Shown in pieces: positions 9,363 to 19,988 of a stretch of DNA of 62,500 nt. Numbering within the stretch: position 1 is the stretch's first letter; the number at the start of each line of letters is the position of its first letter. The position numbers were made by a program, and so were the translations under genes. Location of the stretch: the NCBI RefSeq assembly GCF_017916325.1, contig NC_090171.1, positions 1,410,001 through 1,472,500 of the forward strand. Direction: 5' to 3'. The DNA is from Leishmania martiniquensis. Lineage: Eukaryota; Euglenozoa; Kinetoplastea; Trypanosomatida; Trypanosomatidae. The notes under the pieces are model-generated. The model was given only the letters and a program-made list of their open reading frames with translations, did no database searches and had not been told where the DNA came from.

Positions 9363-11183
9363 GAGGCGCTTGGTCGAGGTTTCACAAAGAGCTCAGAGTT
9401 TATGCATCGGCGAGGCAACAGAGTGAAAAGAAATGGGAAAGCGGAAGATAATGCCCGCTGCACGCCCCTGCTGGCGTGCTTGCAGCCGAAGGGTGTGCTC
9501 CCTTTCAGGTGTGCGTCCGGTCTTTCTGCGCTCCTCCCCTTCTTCCGTACTCGCAGGTTCTACGCAGAAAAAAAAAAGGACAGGACTCGAACCCCGGATG
9601 CGGCGGGGGACTCTGCTACGGGAAGGGGGTGCATTGACCCTGAGGAAGCAGACAGACCGAGAGAGAGGGAGCGAGACGGGAGGAGATGAGGAGAAGACTG
9701 AGCCAGCTGAGAGGCCGGAGAGTCGCAGAGAGTGAGACGATGTAGAGGAAGCAAAACCACCGTCAACGGCCGCCGATGCAAGCGCTCTCTCCGCAGCCAC
9801 GCCGTCTTGCTCCCCTCCCTCCCCCCACCAAAGACAACGCGCTACGGTCTGTCCCGACCTCTGCCCTCCAACATCATCGCATCGCTCCAAAGCGGCCTGC
9901 GAGTGACAGACCGTCGTGCTCTGCTTCATCAGTAGAAGCGTCTCCTCAGTTTTCCGCCGGTTCCCTCTTTTGAACGCATGGAGTCTGTGAGGATAAGGGG
10001 CAGCAGCAAAGGCCCGCGCCCTGAGAAAAGGAGGAGAGCCCCTCACCATCGTCACATCGCCCCCATCCCACCTCGCCCAAGCAAACAAAATGGTCCACAC
10101 CGAGGGCGCCAAGAAAAGAGAAGCAGGGAAAGGCGAGTCGTATATGTCATGCGAGCCGGTGGAGAGGAGGTGCGGAGGGGAGACAAGATGGCCGGGGTGA
10201 AGCAGCACTGATGTGCGTCGCTGTCCCTCCTGCTGGACGCATGCGCTTTGCGGTCTCCCCCCAGGCCCCTCGTGCGCTGGACCATCTAGTGCGCGAAAGC
10301 GCATGCGTCGGCTGCCCATTAGCTCCGTAGTCAGGTGCATCGCTTCCCCCTCCTCCCGTCCGAGCATCACTGATGCGCCCACTCTTCGGAAGAGCGTCTT
10401 TGCGTGGCGCTGCAGGTCCTCCTCGTCCCTCGAGCCGCCAGTGTCCAGCTCGCTGCGGCCTCCCTCAATGCTTTGCAAGCCCGGCTGGCCGCTCTCCCTT
10501 GTCAGAATGAATCGTGCATTTCATTTCTACACCGATGCAGTTAGGGGCAACTCGCTTCGGAAGCGGCCCCTTTTTCTTTTTTTTTTGCGGAGGAGGAGGA
10601 GGGGAGGGTGCGCGAAAATGCCGTGCCATCTTCTCCAGGCGCTGCGCTGCACCAGGGCGGGCAGGAGAGTGTGTCTCGGGAGAGAAATTCCGCACCCTTC
10701 AGGTACGCTCGCAGGGACATCCGGCGCGAGCCTTACTCGTCCGCGTCCTTCATCATTGTGCGTGCGAAATCACACGTGATCTACTTTTGCGCAACCCTGC
10801 TTCGAATCTCATCCTCAAGCTAGGCGACGCGCCTTCGTTTCGTAGTCACAGCGATTTCGATGACGCAGGCGCGAATCAAGCGCATGCACAGCTCTCCTTC
10901 CCCCTCCTCGTCCGTCCTTCTGCCCAGGCCCACACACATATATTCGTGCACGCCTATCTGCACAGCATCGTGCACGTCCGCGCCCCCCCTTCCCCCCCGT
11001 CGCCGCAGTTTAATGGGAGGGGAGAAACAGAAATGCTCCATCTCGAAAGTACGCAAGAGCAATCCCGAAGTGAAGCTGTTAGAGCGGCCGGTTGGGCACA
11101 TTCCGCCACCCCAGCGGGAGCGTCCACCTGAGGCGGCTCCAGCGACAAGGAACAGGAGATTTGCTCAGCCCACGCGCCGCGGA
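9363..11183. other. Long intergenic region with a possible broken reading frame
   Basis: About 1.8 kb between the 215-aa frame and SRP receptor alpha. A 361-codon minus-strand frame (9393-10478) lies in the same frame as the 215-aa gene, separated by one TGA and ten codons. Its first ~100 codons look mildly protein-like, but the rest runs through homopolymers and purine-rich repeats, so I do not call it. A plus-strand A run at 9568-9577 and a perfect tRNA-type B-box complement at 9583-9593 are present (see findings). A T run lies at 10570-10586. Confidence 0.5.
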
Positions 11184-12992
11184 TCACTTCATCAGCGCAC
11201 TCACCACCACCTCCGGCTCGATCACCTTCAAGTCCTGGTAGGTCTGCCCGACGCCCACAAATACGATGGGCTGACCGAGCTCGTACACCATGGAGAGTGC
11301 TGCGCCGACTTTGTCGTCGATCGTGTCAAACTTGGTCAGCACAATTCCGTCGATGCCGCGCGGCCGCGATCCGACAGGCGCGAAGTCCACCAAGCACTGA
11401 TTGAACTTGCGCAGCTGGTCGATGCCGTTGTTGCCAACGAGCGCCTCACCCACAAAGAGAACGAGGTCAGGCTGGTTATCGTGGATGAGCTTTGCTAAGG
11501 CCCGCATGCGAGACTCGTGGTCTTGCATCCGGCCAGCTGTGTCGATCATCACCACGTCGGTGTGCTGCTTGCTGGCCTGCGCCACGGCGGCCGCGGCGAC
11601 GGCGGAAGGATCAGTACCGTAGCCTAGATGAAAGACAGGGACCCCCAAGCACCGCCCGTGTACCTCCAGCTGCTCCACTGCGCCGTGCCGAAAGGTGTCT
11701 CCGGCTGCCAAGAGGACCGAATTACCGTTCTGCTGAAGCCAGTAGGTTATCTTCGCGAGGGACGTGGACTTGCCCACCCCATTAACGCCACAGAGGACGA
11801 TGGAGTAGGGCTTACCAGCGGCCTTGGCAACGGCGACGTCGCGCAAGATGTTCACCTCACGCTTCGGTTGCAGAATGCGGCGCAATGAGGCTGTCATGGC
11901 GCCTTCGACGGTCTTGTAGAGTGATTCGAAGGTGCCGAGCCGCTTGCCAGCCAGGGAAGCCTCGACGGACTTGCACACTCTCTCGGCCACCTCCACGGCG
12001 ACGTTCTTTGCCATGAGTTTTTCGCGCAGGTCAGGTATAACTTTCTTCAAGCCTTCCGCGTCCACCTCGCGACTTCCAACGTAGGAGCGTAGCCACGTCG
12101 CCAAGCGACCGCGCGACTGACCTTCCCACTCACGCTCTTTCACCGGGGCAATGGCACCGCTAGACAGACGCTTGATGTAGGCCTCGCGCTGTATGTTAGC
12201 CTGCGCTTGCAGCTCCTCCTCAGTTGCCTTGCTCTGCCGCAGCTGCTTCTCTACTGCGGGGTCGAGAACGGCGCTGGTGCTGTCCCACTTCGTTGGCTTC
12301 TTGCCGCGCTTCTTAGCCGAGGCGCCTGCTGTGGCCGCGGCCGCACCATCTGCATTACCCTTGTTAGGGGCGCCTCCAATGTTGAGCCGGCGACCATCCT
12401 TCGTCATAATTACCTTCCCTGCAGTATGCGCAGACGGCTGCTGGTGGCTGCCCCGGCGCGCTTCGTTGTTATTGACGTCCTCTTGAGCAGAACTGCTGTC
12501 GCTCTCCTCACATGCGGCGCCACTGCTACCGCTGCTCGCAGCCGCGTTTCCATCTTCGCCTTCTACAAGCCGCGAGGCCGCCTGTTCGCTGGCACTGAAC
12601 TTCGCGTAAAGCGCAGCATACTCTGCGCTGAACTCCATCAGGTTCGTTGATGGTGTCTTGTTACTGCTCCGCTGAGTATCAGAGAAGTCCTGCTGGGACG
12701 TTTGCTTGCCGTACTTCCTGGCAAATGTAGCCGCGATGTCTCGTAGGAACTCCTGCATGTAGAGCGGCTTGAAGAACTTTGGATACACTGCCACCACGAA
12801 AAACTTGGCGTCGTTTTCCAAAGCCCACTGCATCTGGTAGTCATCCACACTGTAGTGCGGGAGGCCAGCGCGATCTTCCAGTAGTACCTCCTGTATCAGC
12901 CGGTTCACCATTGCACGCCGTCCTGTCTCGTGACATGTTCTGTGCCACAGCACCACGCCGCTGTCACTCACGATCGATAGCGTATCGATCAT
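11184..12992 (-). CDS. Signal recognition particle receptor alpha subunit (SR-alpha/FtsY family GTPase)
   Basis: 602 aa from the ATG at 12992. The N-terminal ~130 residues (MIDTLSIVSDSGVVLWHR...) form the SRX longin-like domain that binds the beta subunit at the ER membrane. A charged, low-complexity linker follows (about residues 130-290). The C-terminal NG domain holds a four-helix N part and a Ras-like GTPase core: P-loop GVNGVGKST near residue 403, DTAGRMQ near residue 482 and TKFD near residue 552. By family knowledge it docks ribosome-SRP complexes and, with the SRP54 GTPase, passes signal-sequence proteins to the translocon through paired GTP hydrolysis. All key GTPase motifs are intact. 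The length is close to the human subunit (~638 aa). Confidence 0.95.
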   Translation of the reverse strand: MIDTLSIVSDSGVVLWHRTCHETGRRAMVNRLIQEVLLEDRAGLPHYSVDDYQMQWALENDAKFFVVAVYPKFFKPLYMQEFLRDIAATFARKYGKQTSQQDFSDTQRSSNKTPSTNLMEFSAEYAALYAKFSASEQAASRLVEGEDGNAAASSGSSGAACEESDSSSAQEDVNNNEARRGSHQQPSAHTAGKVIMTKDGRRLNIGGAPNKGNADGAAAATAGASAKKRGKKPTKWDSTSAVLDPAVEKQLRQSKATEEELQAQANIQREAYIKRLSSGAIAPVKEREWEGQSRGRLATWLRSYVGSREVDAEGLKKVIPDLREKLMAKNVAVEVAERVCKSVEASLAGKRLGTFESLYKTVEGAMTASLRRILQPKREVNILRDVAVAKAAGKPYSIVLCGVNGVGKSTSLAKITYWLQQNGNSVLLAAGDTFRHGAVEQLEVHGRCLGVPVFHLGYGTDPSAVAAAAVAQASKQHTDVVMIDTAGRMQDHESRMRALAKLIHDNQPDLVLFVGEALVGNNGIDQLRKFNQCLVDFAPVGSRPRGIDGIVLTKFDTIDDKVGAALSMVYELGQPIVFVGVGQTYQDLKVIEPEVVVSALMK

Positions 12993-13004
12993 CCCTGTTG
13001 TCAC

Positions 13005-13904
13005 CGCAGATACTTTCTATTTTTTTTTCGTTGCTCTCGAAACTGCGCTAGAGGCGCGTCAAGTGAGAAGTGCCAGCGGATTGCACGTGTTCATGTGTAT
13101 GAAGGGGGCAAGCCGACGTATGGTTGGAGGCGGAAAGGCAGGGCCGGGTGAAGAGCAGAGGAGGAAGACGGACTGACAGATCGGCAAGGATGTCGAGACG
13201 CCAAGCACGCGCATCACGTAAGCACACCCAAACTCACTCGCAACGGCACCTGGTTCGTTCTCATGCTAAGGGAACAGCATGCTGCGAGCAGAGACAGTGA
13301 AAAAAGCGCTCGTGCAATCCATGTGCCTGTCGGGAGGTGGGGGTGGGGTCACGCGGCGGAAGCGGGCACCAGAGGAGTACGTGCGCATGCAGGCATGGCA
13401 AGGACTCGCTAACGGTTTCACAAAGAAAGGGGGAAAAAAGGGCGGTCCACGTTGACAGGGTGACGAAACGTTTCGTCGCTGTTCGCGCTCGCTTATGAGC
13501 ACTGCATCCGTGTGACGTTGTCGTTGTTTTCGCTGCTGCGGCTGCACGCTGTGGAGCATGCGCTTTTCCCGTTCTCTCGACGTTTCAGCCGATGAAGCTC
13601 ACCGTGAAGTGAAGGAGGCGGGGCGGGTGCCCATTATACAGGTAAAAGACACAAGCGCGCAGATACGCACGCACACACACACACACACACACACACAACA
13701 CCAGATGCGAGCATGCGACGAGCTCCAAGAGAGCGCAGCCTTGCGCTGATCAGTCAGGGAAGAAGTGAATACACGGAACAAAGTGGAACAGCGAGAAAGA
13801 CGCATGCGAACGCTTGAGAGAGCGAGCGCTCCGGGGCATCAACTGTGGCTTGGCAGTCTGCGCCCTGGCACCGGTCCAGCGCGCCGCCAAAGGTGGAAAG
13901 CGAC
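13005..13904. other. Intergenic spacer with a CA microsatellite
   Basis: About 0.9 kb between the UPF0652 gene and SR-alpha on the minus strand. A CA repeat occupies 13671-13696. Minus-strand pyrimidine runs around 13422-13440 could act in trans-splicing of SR-alpha. No credible gene. Confidence 0.7.
13671..13696. repeat. (CA)n microsatellite
   Basis: An uninterrupted CA dinucleotide run on the plus strand (GT on the transcribed strand) in the 3' flank of the UPF0652 gene. It is likely length-polymorphic between strains. Confidence 0.9.
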
Positions 13905-15308
13905 TCAATCAAACCCTGCAAAACCTGTCAACACAAACGCGTCATAGTACTTCTTCTTGTGCAGCTGATGGCACCAGTTCCACGCCGATGTCAGCCTCCC
14001 GTCGATGCAGCTGCCGCCGTCGTCACCAGAGCCGTCGAAGGCGTGCTTAAAAAAGTCGCTCAGGATCGTCATTGTCAACTCGCCGTAGCTGTGGTACTTG
14101 GAGCGCAGCAGGTGTCGAAGGCCGGGGTAGTTGTCGTACTCGTGCGCCAGATGCTGCTGCTCTTCGTCCTCCTCGTTCTCTTCATGGAAGACGTAGCGTA
14201 AAGCATGCAGCGTTTGCACAACCGGTATTACCAACCGTGGAATGACAGTGTACTTGTCGATGAAGACGAGCGGATTCGGCACATCACGGTCGCCGAGATG
14301 AATCACCTTTATTCCGACCCAGCCACCCAAGCGCTGCTCTGTGTCGCGCACGAGGCGAGACATGACCCCATAGCTCTTCGGTGCCGAGCACATGCGGTGG
14401 AACCCCTGCCCGGTGTTCGCCACGACGTACTGGCCCTGACCATCGACGAGCATGTCGTCCTCGGCGGCCTCCCACAGGCTCAAAATGTTCTTCTGCACAT
14501 TTTCCCACAGTAAAAGCGACTCGGTAACGTACAGGCAGTGCGTGACGTGGCTGTGGGTGAAGCAGGACCCGCCACGACCGTAGCGGATGGCGATGCTGTA
14601 GACGTCGTCCGATGGAAGAGGCTCGAAGTCACGGCTCAGCCAGCGTCGCAAGGTACGAAGCGGCCGCGTATTGGCCTGAATAAACGAATAAACGTCGTCG
14701 ATGCTGCGCAGGCAGTGCTCGATGACCTCCTTCTTGCGCTCATCTCCGTCGCTGTAGCGGTCGATGAGGCTCTGCATGCCGGCCTGCTTCTCAGCCCCTG
14801 TCTTTTTTAGGTAGTCCGTGCGCACAGCCTCGTCGTTGGCGAGGGCCTCGCACTGGATGCTTGAGAGGGCCATCTCCACGGTGCGCACTGGTATAACAAG
14901 CGTACTTCGAATTTCAAGAGCGCCTTGCATAGTCCGTTTCTGCACGTCCTGCAGCATCATCATTAGCTTACCGAACTCGCCGCGGTGGCTGAATGGGTTC
15001 AGGCGAGTGTGCCGGCGCATTATCTCAAAGAGGTCTTCCAGCAACGGAACCACCGTGGCCACTTTCACCCCCCCTGCGAGGAAAGAGTTCTTCATGGAGC
15101 GTGGAATGGCATCCGAGGCAATCGCGAGTCCGATGACGATGTCGATGAATTCGCGTATCGCGGCCTCCATGCGGCTCTCCTTTCCATAAGGGCGCATAAA
15201 GTCATCGACGTCATCTGTGTACTCACTCACCTTCAGCGCCGCCACGATGAGCTGCAGCTTCTGCCGCTCCAGGTCCGTCAGCCGGAGAGGGTAGCGAGAG
15301 AAGTGCAT
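13905..15308 (-). CDS. UPF0652/DUF2009 family protein
   Basis: 467 aa from the ATG at 15308. Segments typical of the eukaryotic DUF2009 (UPF0652) family are visible: NPFSHRGEFGKLMMMLQD at residues ~104-121 and IHLGDRDVPNPLVFIDKY at ~336-353. A Gly-rich RYGRGGSCF segment lies between them. The length equals that of the fungal, plant and Dictyostelium members. The family has no established molecular function. No signal peptide or membrane helix is seen, so a soluble cytosolic or nuclear protein is expected. An acidic EEN-EEDEEQ patch near residue 395 is likely a surface loop. Assignment to the family is firm; any function would be guesswork. Confidence 0.85.
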   Translation of the reverse strand: MHFSRYPLRLTDLERQKLQLIVAALKVSEYTDDVDDFMRPYGKESRMEAAIREFIDIVIGLAIASDAIPRSMKNSFLAGGVKVATVVPLLEDLFEIMRRHTRLNPFSHRGEFGKLMMMLQDVQKRTMQGALEIRSTLVIPVRTVEMALSSIQCEALANDEAVRTDYLKKTGAEKQAGMQSLIDRYSDGDERKKEVIEHCLRSIDDVYSFIQANTRPLRTLRRWLSRDFEPLPSDDVYSIAIRYGRGGSCFTHSHVTHCLYVTESLLLWENVQKNILSLWEAAEDDMLVDGQGQYVVANTGQGFHRMCSAPKSYGVMSRLVRDTEQRLGGWVGIKVIHLGDRDVPNPLVFIDKYTVIPRLVIPVVQTLHALRYVFHEENEEDEEQQHLAHEYDNYPGLRHLLRSKYHSYGELTMTILSDFFKHAFDGSGDDGGSCIDGRLTSAWNWCHQLHKKKYYDAFVLTGFAGFD

Positions 15309-18264
15309 GGCTGCGTGCCTTTGCTTCGCCCTGGCGTTCCTCGTTCAACACCGTCTACACTGGCGCGCACTCGAAAATGCAGAAGAGAGTCTTGTGCTCA
15401 AATGGCTATCTATCAACGACGAGGAAAAGAAAATCTGCCGTACCGCAGTCCGCCGCCTCTTCCAGTCCTCAAGTGCAGCAGCACACGACTCGGATAGGCG
15501 CGTTCGAGCGGCTGGCAGCTTCACGAGGGGCAGACGGTTGGCTGGCGACGCGCTGCTGCCGAGAGCCAACTTCCGTTCCTCCACTACGCTCTGTGCGTGC
15601 CGCTGTGTATGCGTCCGAGATGCGCCAAAGGAAACAAAGAAGAGAGCGGAGAGAGCAACGCCTTCCACATAGCAATGTGCAGAGTGCACCACTTTTGTGC
15701 CGCCGCGCTGCCAGGCCGCGTGTCGCGAAGGTCTCTCCAAGTCAGAGAGGGAGACGGAGAAAAAAAAGTGGACGTATGAGCGACAGTGTACACTGGCCCA
15801 TCCGTGTGGTTTGGATGTGACGTCTTACTGAGCGTGCGCTTCTCTTTGCTCCGTCGTCTCCGCGGTGAACAAAGCCGGTGTGCGCTCCCTCACGCAGGCC
15901 AATGCACGCACCCACGCACACGCACTGGAACGCACAGAAGAGCGGTCTCCTTCGGTGCGCCCGTTGCGTTGGACCAAATCATACAGTACAAACGCATCAG
16001 ACACAGAAAACGAAGAGAAAAAATGAGAAAAAGGGGGGGGCGCGCAGAGAGTGTGTGATGCGTGGGAGGAGAGGGGGGGGCAATGCCAAGGGACGGAGCG
16101 GTGAAGGTAGTGGCGATGCAGAACAGCGCACGTCGCAAGAGGACTGCGAAGGGAGAAACGCCGCTACGAATTCGTCAGCTTCGTTGTCTCTGTGGCCGAG
16201 TCTGCTGTGCAGACACAACGATCTCGACCAAAGAGGCAAGACACGACGACGGGGATGCACACGGCGCCGCAAAGCGTGTGCTCTACAAACGCACTCTATA
16301 CTCTAGGCACCCAACAGTAACAGAAGAGCGACTTCCCCGATGCCGCATCTGCCTGCGGCGATGTCTTCACGCATGCAGTGGAGGCAGCACCCACGCTGAG
16401 ATTCACGCAAAAATGCTCACATGTATGCACCACAATCCATCTCTCCCTCTTTGTGCGTCGCTCGAGGTGTCTCCTAATCCACTTCCTCCCAGTCTCTGCT
16501 TGAGCTTTGGTGCCGCGTCGACGCTATGCGGTTTGGGTCGGGAGGGGCGGTGCCCACGCGTTTTCATTGGCAATCGATAATATAATGTAGAGAACGAAGA
16601 AGAAAAAAGTACGGCGCTTTCACAGGCAGAGAAAGCGATGAGATCGAGGCAGAGGGGTAGAGACCGTCGATGTGCGCGAAGAGGGCATGCATCAAGACAC
16701 TCGCCCCCGCAGAAAGCGAACGTGCTCGCGGTGCTGTCTTATCCCACCCCCATCCTCTCTCTCCATATGGCCCTTCGCTTATCTGCTTCCTTACCTCCTC
16801 GATGCCACCTCAGGCAAAATGGCCTTCCATCGGCGCTGCTGCACGACGTGCGCGCCGCGAGAAAAGGCGTTTTCGTGCGCAGTCCGAGTGGGAGGGGCAC
16901 ATAAAATACTTTCGCGAAGGTAAGGCCACATACAAGAGTCGAGCAAAACTTGGGAAAGGAGAGACGAGAAAAAGAAAGATTCTCCCGTTTGAGGGTCCAG
17001 TCTAACAGGAGCAGTTCGATAAATGCACGCACACAACAAGCGCCCCCCACCACCACTGTTGCCCCATGTCCATGCCTCGGAGCCGGGCCAAACAACAGGT
17101 GCCCTTCGGTTCATAGCGGCTCCGCTGCGTACCGTGCAGGCAAAACTCCGCGACCACACCCGGCATTACCGCAGCACAGCGAAGGCAGAGCGGCAGGGAG
17201 GCGGATGCGTATATTTGCTGAATAGTCGGCGCAACTTGTAATGCGCTCGTCCAACCGAAATCATGGTCGCAAGTCGCTTCGGTAAAAGCGTCAGCCCAGG
17301 CCTCACCGTCGACAACAAACAGTACGCAGCCCCGCCTCACGGGGAACCCTAGACGGCTTCCCATTTACGCCGCGAGCGCTGAGCTCTTATGACCTCGCAG
17401 TGAGGTGGCCGGCATCGTCGTGGGAGAGAAAAAGCACGCATAAAATATCACCAGAGCAAGATGCAAAATGAGGTGGAAACAGGTAAAACGGAAATGAAAA
17501 AGAGAAACACGCATTGGCTGGCGTGCAGGCACACACACACACACACCAATGAAGACGGAGGGAGAGTGGGGGAAGAGAGAGAGAGACCGGCCACGGCGCC
17601 GTCCGCTGCATCAACAATTTGTATACGGAGTCGAATGGAGGCGCGCTTGCAGAATTAAGAGAAAGAGGGGGAGAGACAGCTGGTATATTCATCTCCGTTC
17701 TCTTTCTTCTCCCTCTGTGTATGTGTGCCAGTGTACATTTGTGCGGGTCTCTCCTCAAGCTGCCATGCCAGCATGGACACCAAGGAAGGCACAGGAAACG
17801 AGCAGGAAAGAGAGGGGAGAAGACAACACCGCGCCACCGCAAGCCCACACGAAAACCCACGCCGCCAGTTGCTGGCCGTGGCACCGTCGAGTGGCGCGAT
17901 GGAAGAAGCAATAGAAAAATGGAAGCGGAAGCTAAAAAAGAGTAAGACGTCCTTCTGCTGCTCAACGGCGACATTAACCGCTCCCTCTTCGCTGCTTGTC
18001 GCATGCGCTTTTTTTTTTTCGTGGTGCACAGACTCAGGAACGGCAAGCGCAAAGGGGGGCAGTGGCGGCCTCGGGCACTGAAGGTATCGAGAAACAATTG
18101 AAGGCTACTGCCGCATTCTCACTCCAGCCATCTCGCATAGTTTCCTTCCCCCAGCCTTGGTAGGCCTCAAAGCCCCCCCGCCCGAATCGACTTTTATTTT
18201 CTCTTCTTCCTCCACCACGCTCGCGTCGCGCGAACGTCGCAGTGACGACGCGGTCGGTGCCGGC
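15309..18264. other. Long intergenic region (3 kb), no credible gene
   Basis: Between cysteine synthase and the UPF0652 gene. It contains purine-rich plus-strand stretches (about 15990-16110, 17640-17680), short CA runs (17528-17546), and several overlapping low-complexity frames on both strands, none with domain-like sequence. It should contain the cysteine synthase 3' UTR and the 5' splice region of the UPF0652 gene. The 3 kb length is large for two UTRs, so a non-coding RNA is possible, but I see no specific signature. Confidence 0.6.
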
Positions 18265-19266
18265 TCAGTCCTGCAGCTCCGAGGCGTCTACCACCGGCAG
18301 GGACGACACCTCATCCCGCACGCTCCTAAACAACGCAGTGGAAAGGTAGCGCTCGCCAAAGGACGGGATGATCGTCACTATCGTCTTGCCCTCCATTTCG
18401 GGACGCTCTGCGATCTTCAGAGCCGCGTACACGTTGGCGCCACCAGAGAAGCCAGCGTAGACACCGTCGCTGCGCGTGAGCTTCAGAGCCGTATCAATGG
18501 CGTCGTCGCTCGCCACGCAGAACACCTCGTCGATGAGGGTGCGGTCGAGCACATCCGGCACGAAGCCCGCCCCAATGCCCTGAATCTTGTGCGGGCCCGG
18601 CTTTCCACCCGAGAGCACGGGTGACTCTGCTGGCTCCACAGCAACGATGCGAGCATTGCAGCCTACCTTCTTGAGCGCACGCGCCACACCCGTGAGCGTA
18701 CCACCTGTTCCAACGCCGGCGACGTAGCAGTCGACTTGGTGGTGCGTCTGCTCCCAAATCTCAGGCCCTGTGGTTTCCTCGTGAATGAGGGCGTTGTACT
18801 TGGTTCCAAACTGATCTGCCAAGACGGCGTTCGGATTGGCGGCGACGATCTTCTTGGCCATCGCTACGGCACCCTTCATGCCAAGAGCGGCGGGGGTGAG
18901 GATCAGCTCGGCACCGAAGATACGCAGCAGGCAGCGGCGCTCGAGAGACATGGATTCCGGCATGGTGATGATGACCTTGTAGCCGCGAATCGCACCCAAG
19001 TACGCCAGCGCCACCCCAGTGTTACCACTAGTTGACTCGACCACAACCGACTTGCCGGGTATCAACTTGCCTTCCTTCTCCGCCTTATCGTAGATGGCAA
19101 ACCCAAGGCGATCCTTCACAGATGCCAACGGGTTCTCACACTCCATCTTGAGGACAATCTTCGCCTTTGTGTGGTTCGCCTTGTTCAGGTACAACGCCGG
19201 TGTCTGGCCGATCAGCTGATCGATGGAGCTCGCCACATTCTTTGACTTGTCAAACGATGCCGACAT
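18265..19266 (-). CDS. CS: Cysteine synthase (O-acetylserine sulfhydrylase)
   Basis: 333 aa from the ATG at 19266. The frame is open further upstream, but that part encodes Tyr-Ile and Thr-His repeats from microsatellites and lies across the predicted splice acceptor, so it is 5' UTR. Key residues of the PLP fold-type II enzyme are present: the PLP lysine K51 in ASVKDR, the substrate loop STSGNTG (78-84), the phosphate-binding loop GVGTGGT (184-190) and the PSFGERYLST segment (301-310). It makes L-cysteine from O-acetylserine and sulfide in the cytosol. Leishmania and T. cruzi have this de novo route while T. brucei lacks it. The sequence is clearly Leishmania-like. It ends PVVDASELQD. Confidence 0.97.
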   Translation of the reverse strand: MSASFDKSKNVASSIDQLIGQTPALYLNKANHTKAKIVLKMECENPLASVKDRLGFAIYDKAEKEGKLIPGKSVVVESTSGNTGVALAYLGAIRGYKVIITMPESMSLERRCLLRIFGAELILTPAALGMKGAVAMAKKIVAANPNAVLADQFGTKYNALIHEETTGPEIWEQTHHQVDCYVAGVGTGGTLTGVARALKKVGCNARIVAVEPAESPVLSGGKPGPHKIQGIGAGFVPDVLDRTLIDEVFCVASDDAIDTALKLTRSDGVYAGFSGGANVYAALKIAERPEMEGKTIVTIIPSFGERYLSTALFRSVRDEVSSLPVVDASELQD

Positions 19267-19988
19267 GGCTTTTTTTTTCGTCCTTTTTGAAGTGTTCCTC
19301 TCTCTTTCCTTATCTCTCTGTAGATGTACGTGCGTGTGTGTGTGCGTGTGCACTGAACGCGTCGATAGATCAGTCAGCCGAAGAAAATCAAAAAGGGGAA
19401 GCTCTTGTCGACTGCTCGTGGTTGGTTCGAATATACATATATATATATATATATATATGTATATATTTCTACGCAGGGGAATCAACTGAGGCGAGTCAGA
19501 GAAGTAAGCTCATCACGCGCACATCACGTTTGTGTGTAAGGGGATGGGGCAAAGGAGAGAGAGAAAAGGGACAGAAAACCAGGCAGAAATCTTCGCGGGC
19601 ATGAGAAAAGCGGTTCACAGCCACGGCGGCGGCGAGGCCGAATGCGCACCCAAGAGGAAAGCTGAACAGGCTTCAAGGCTGCTTGGAGCGAGGCCTTGTG
19701 GGCGGCATTTTGAAGGAAGCTGCATGCATGCAACTTAGCCTTCGCCCCATATGCCCTTTTTACGCGGCGCATTCGCCAACATGAAGAGAGTGGAGGCAGC
19801 GTCGACATTACGGGTAGCAGAGGTTGCTGACGGCTTCTCCACCGAAAGCCGTGCATTCTTCTTTTCCAGATGCTCTGCGGTCTGTGTAGCTGTGAGGAGC
19901 GCGCTGCATCGTATCTACGCCTATCTCTTCAGTAGCAAGGAAATAGCGGCGCAGGGCCCCTAGTGAAAGGGGAGATTGCTGGCATGAC
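19267..19988. other. Intergenic spacer with cysteine synthase 5' UTR and TA repeat
   Basis: On the minus strand a pyrimidine tract at about 19375-19405 is followed by a candidate AG acceptor at 19353-19354, about 87 bases before the cysteine synthase ATG. The TA microsatellite at 19431-19466 lies just upstream of the tract. Nothing else is recognised. Confidence 0.6.
19431..19466. repeat. (TA)n microsatellite
   Basis: A TA-dominated dinucleotide tract with single interruptions at both ends, located between the polyadenylation side of the 473-aa gene and the trans-splice acceptor of cysteine synthase. Confidence 0.9.

Noticed and set aside
9568..9640. Complete tRNA gene at the B-box
   Set aside because: The T stem pairs poorly, no acceptor stem can be formed with upstream sequence, and the A-box-like motif is too near.
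8883..9689. 268-codon plus-strand frame
   Set aside because: It opposes the polycistron direction and overlaps the 215-aa minus-strand frame; composition is Arg/Thr-rich shadow sequence.
9393..10478. 361-codon minus-strand frame
   Set aside because: It runs through an A/T homopolymer, purine-rich repeats and Ser/Phe-rich low complexity, and its stop is only 30 bases before the next gene's ATG, leaving no room for trans-splicing. Kept only as a finding.
17387..18097. 236-codon minus-strand frame in the 3-kb spacer
   Set aside because: Low-complexity Ser/Leu/Arg sequence with homopolymers, overlapped by equally long plus-strand frames; no protein-like pattern.
19267..19485. N-terminal extension of cysteine synthase encoded upstream of 19266
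   Set aside because: It encodes microsatellite-derived Tyr-Ile and Thr-His repeats and spans the likely splice acceptor; known enzymes start near the chosen Met.
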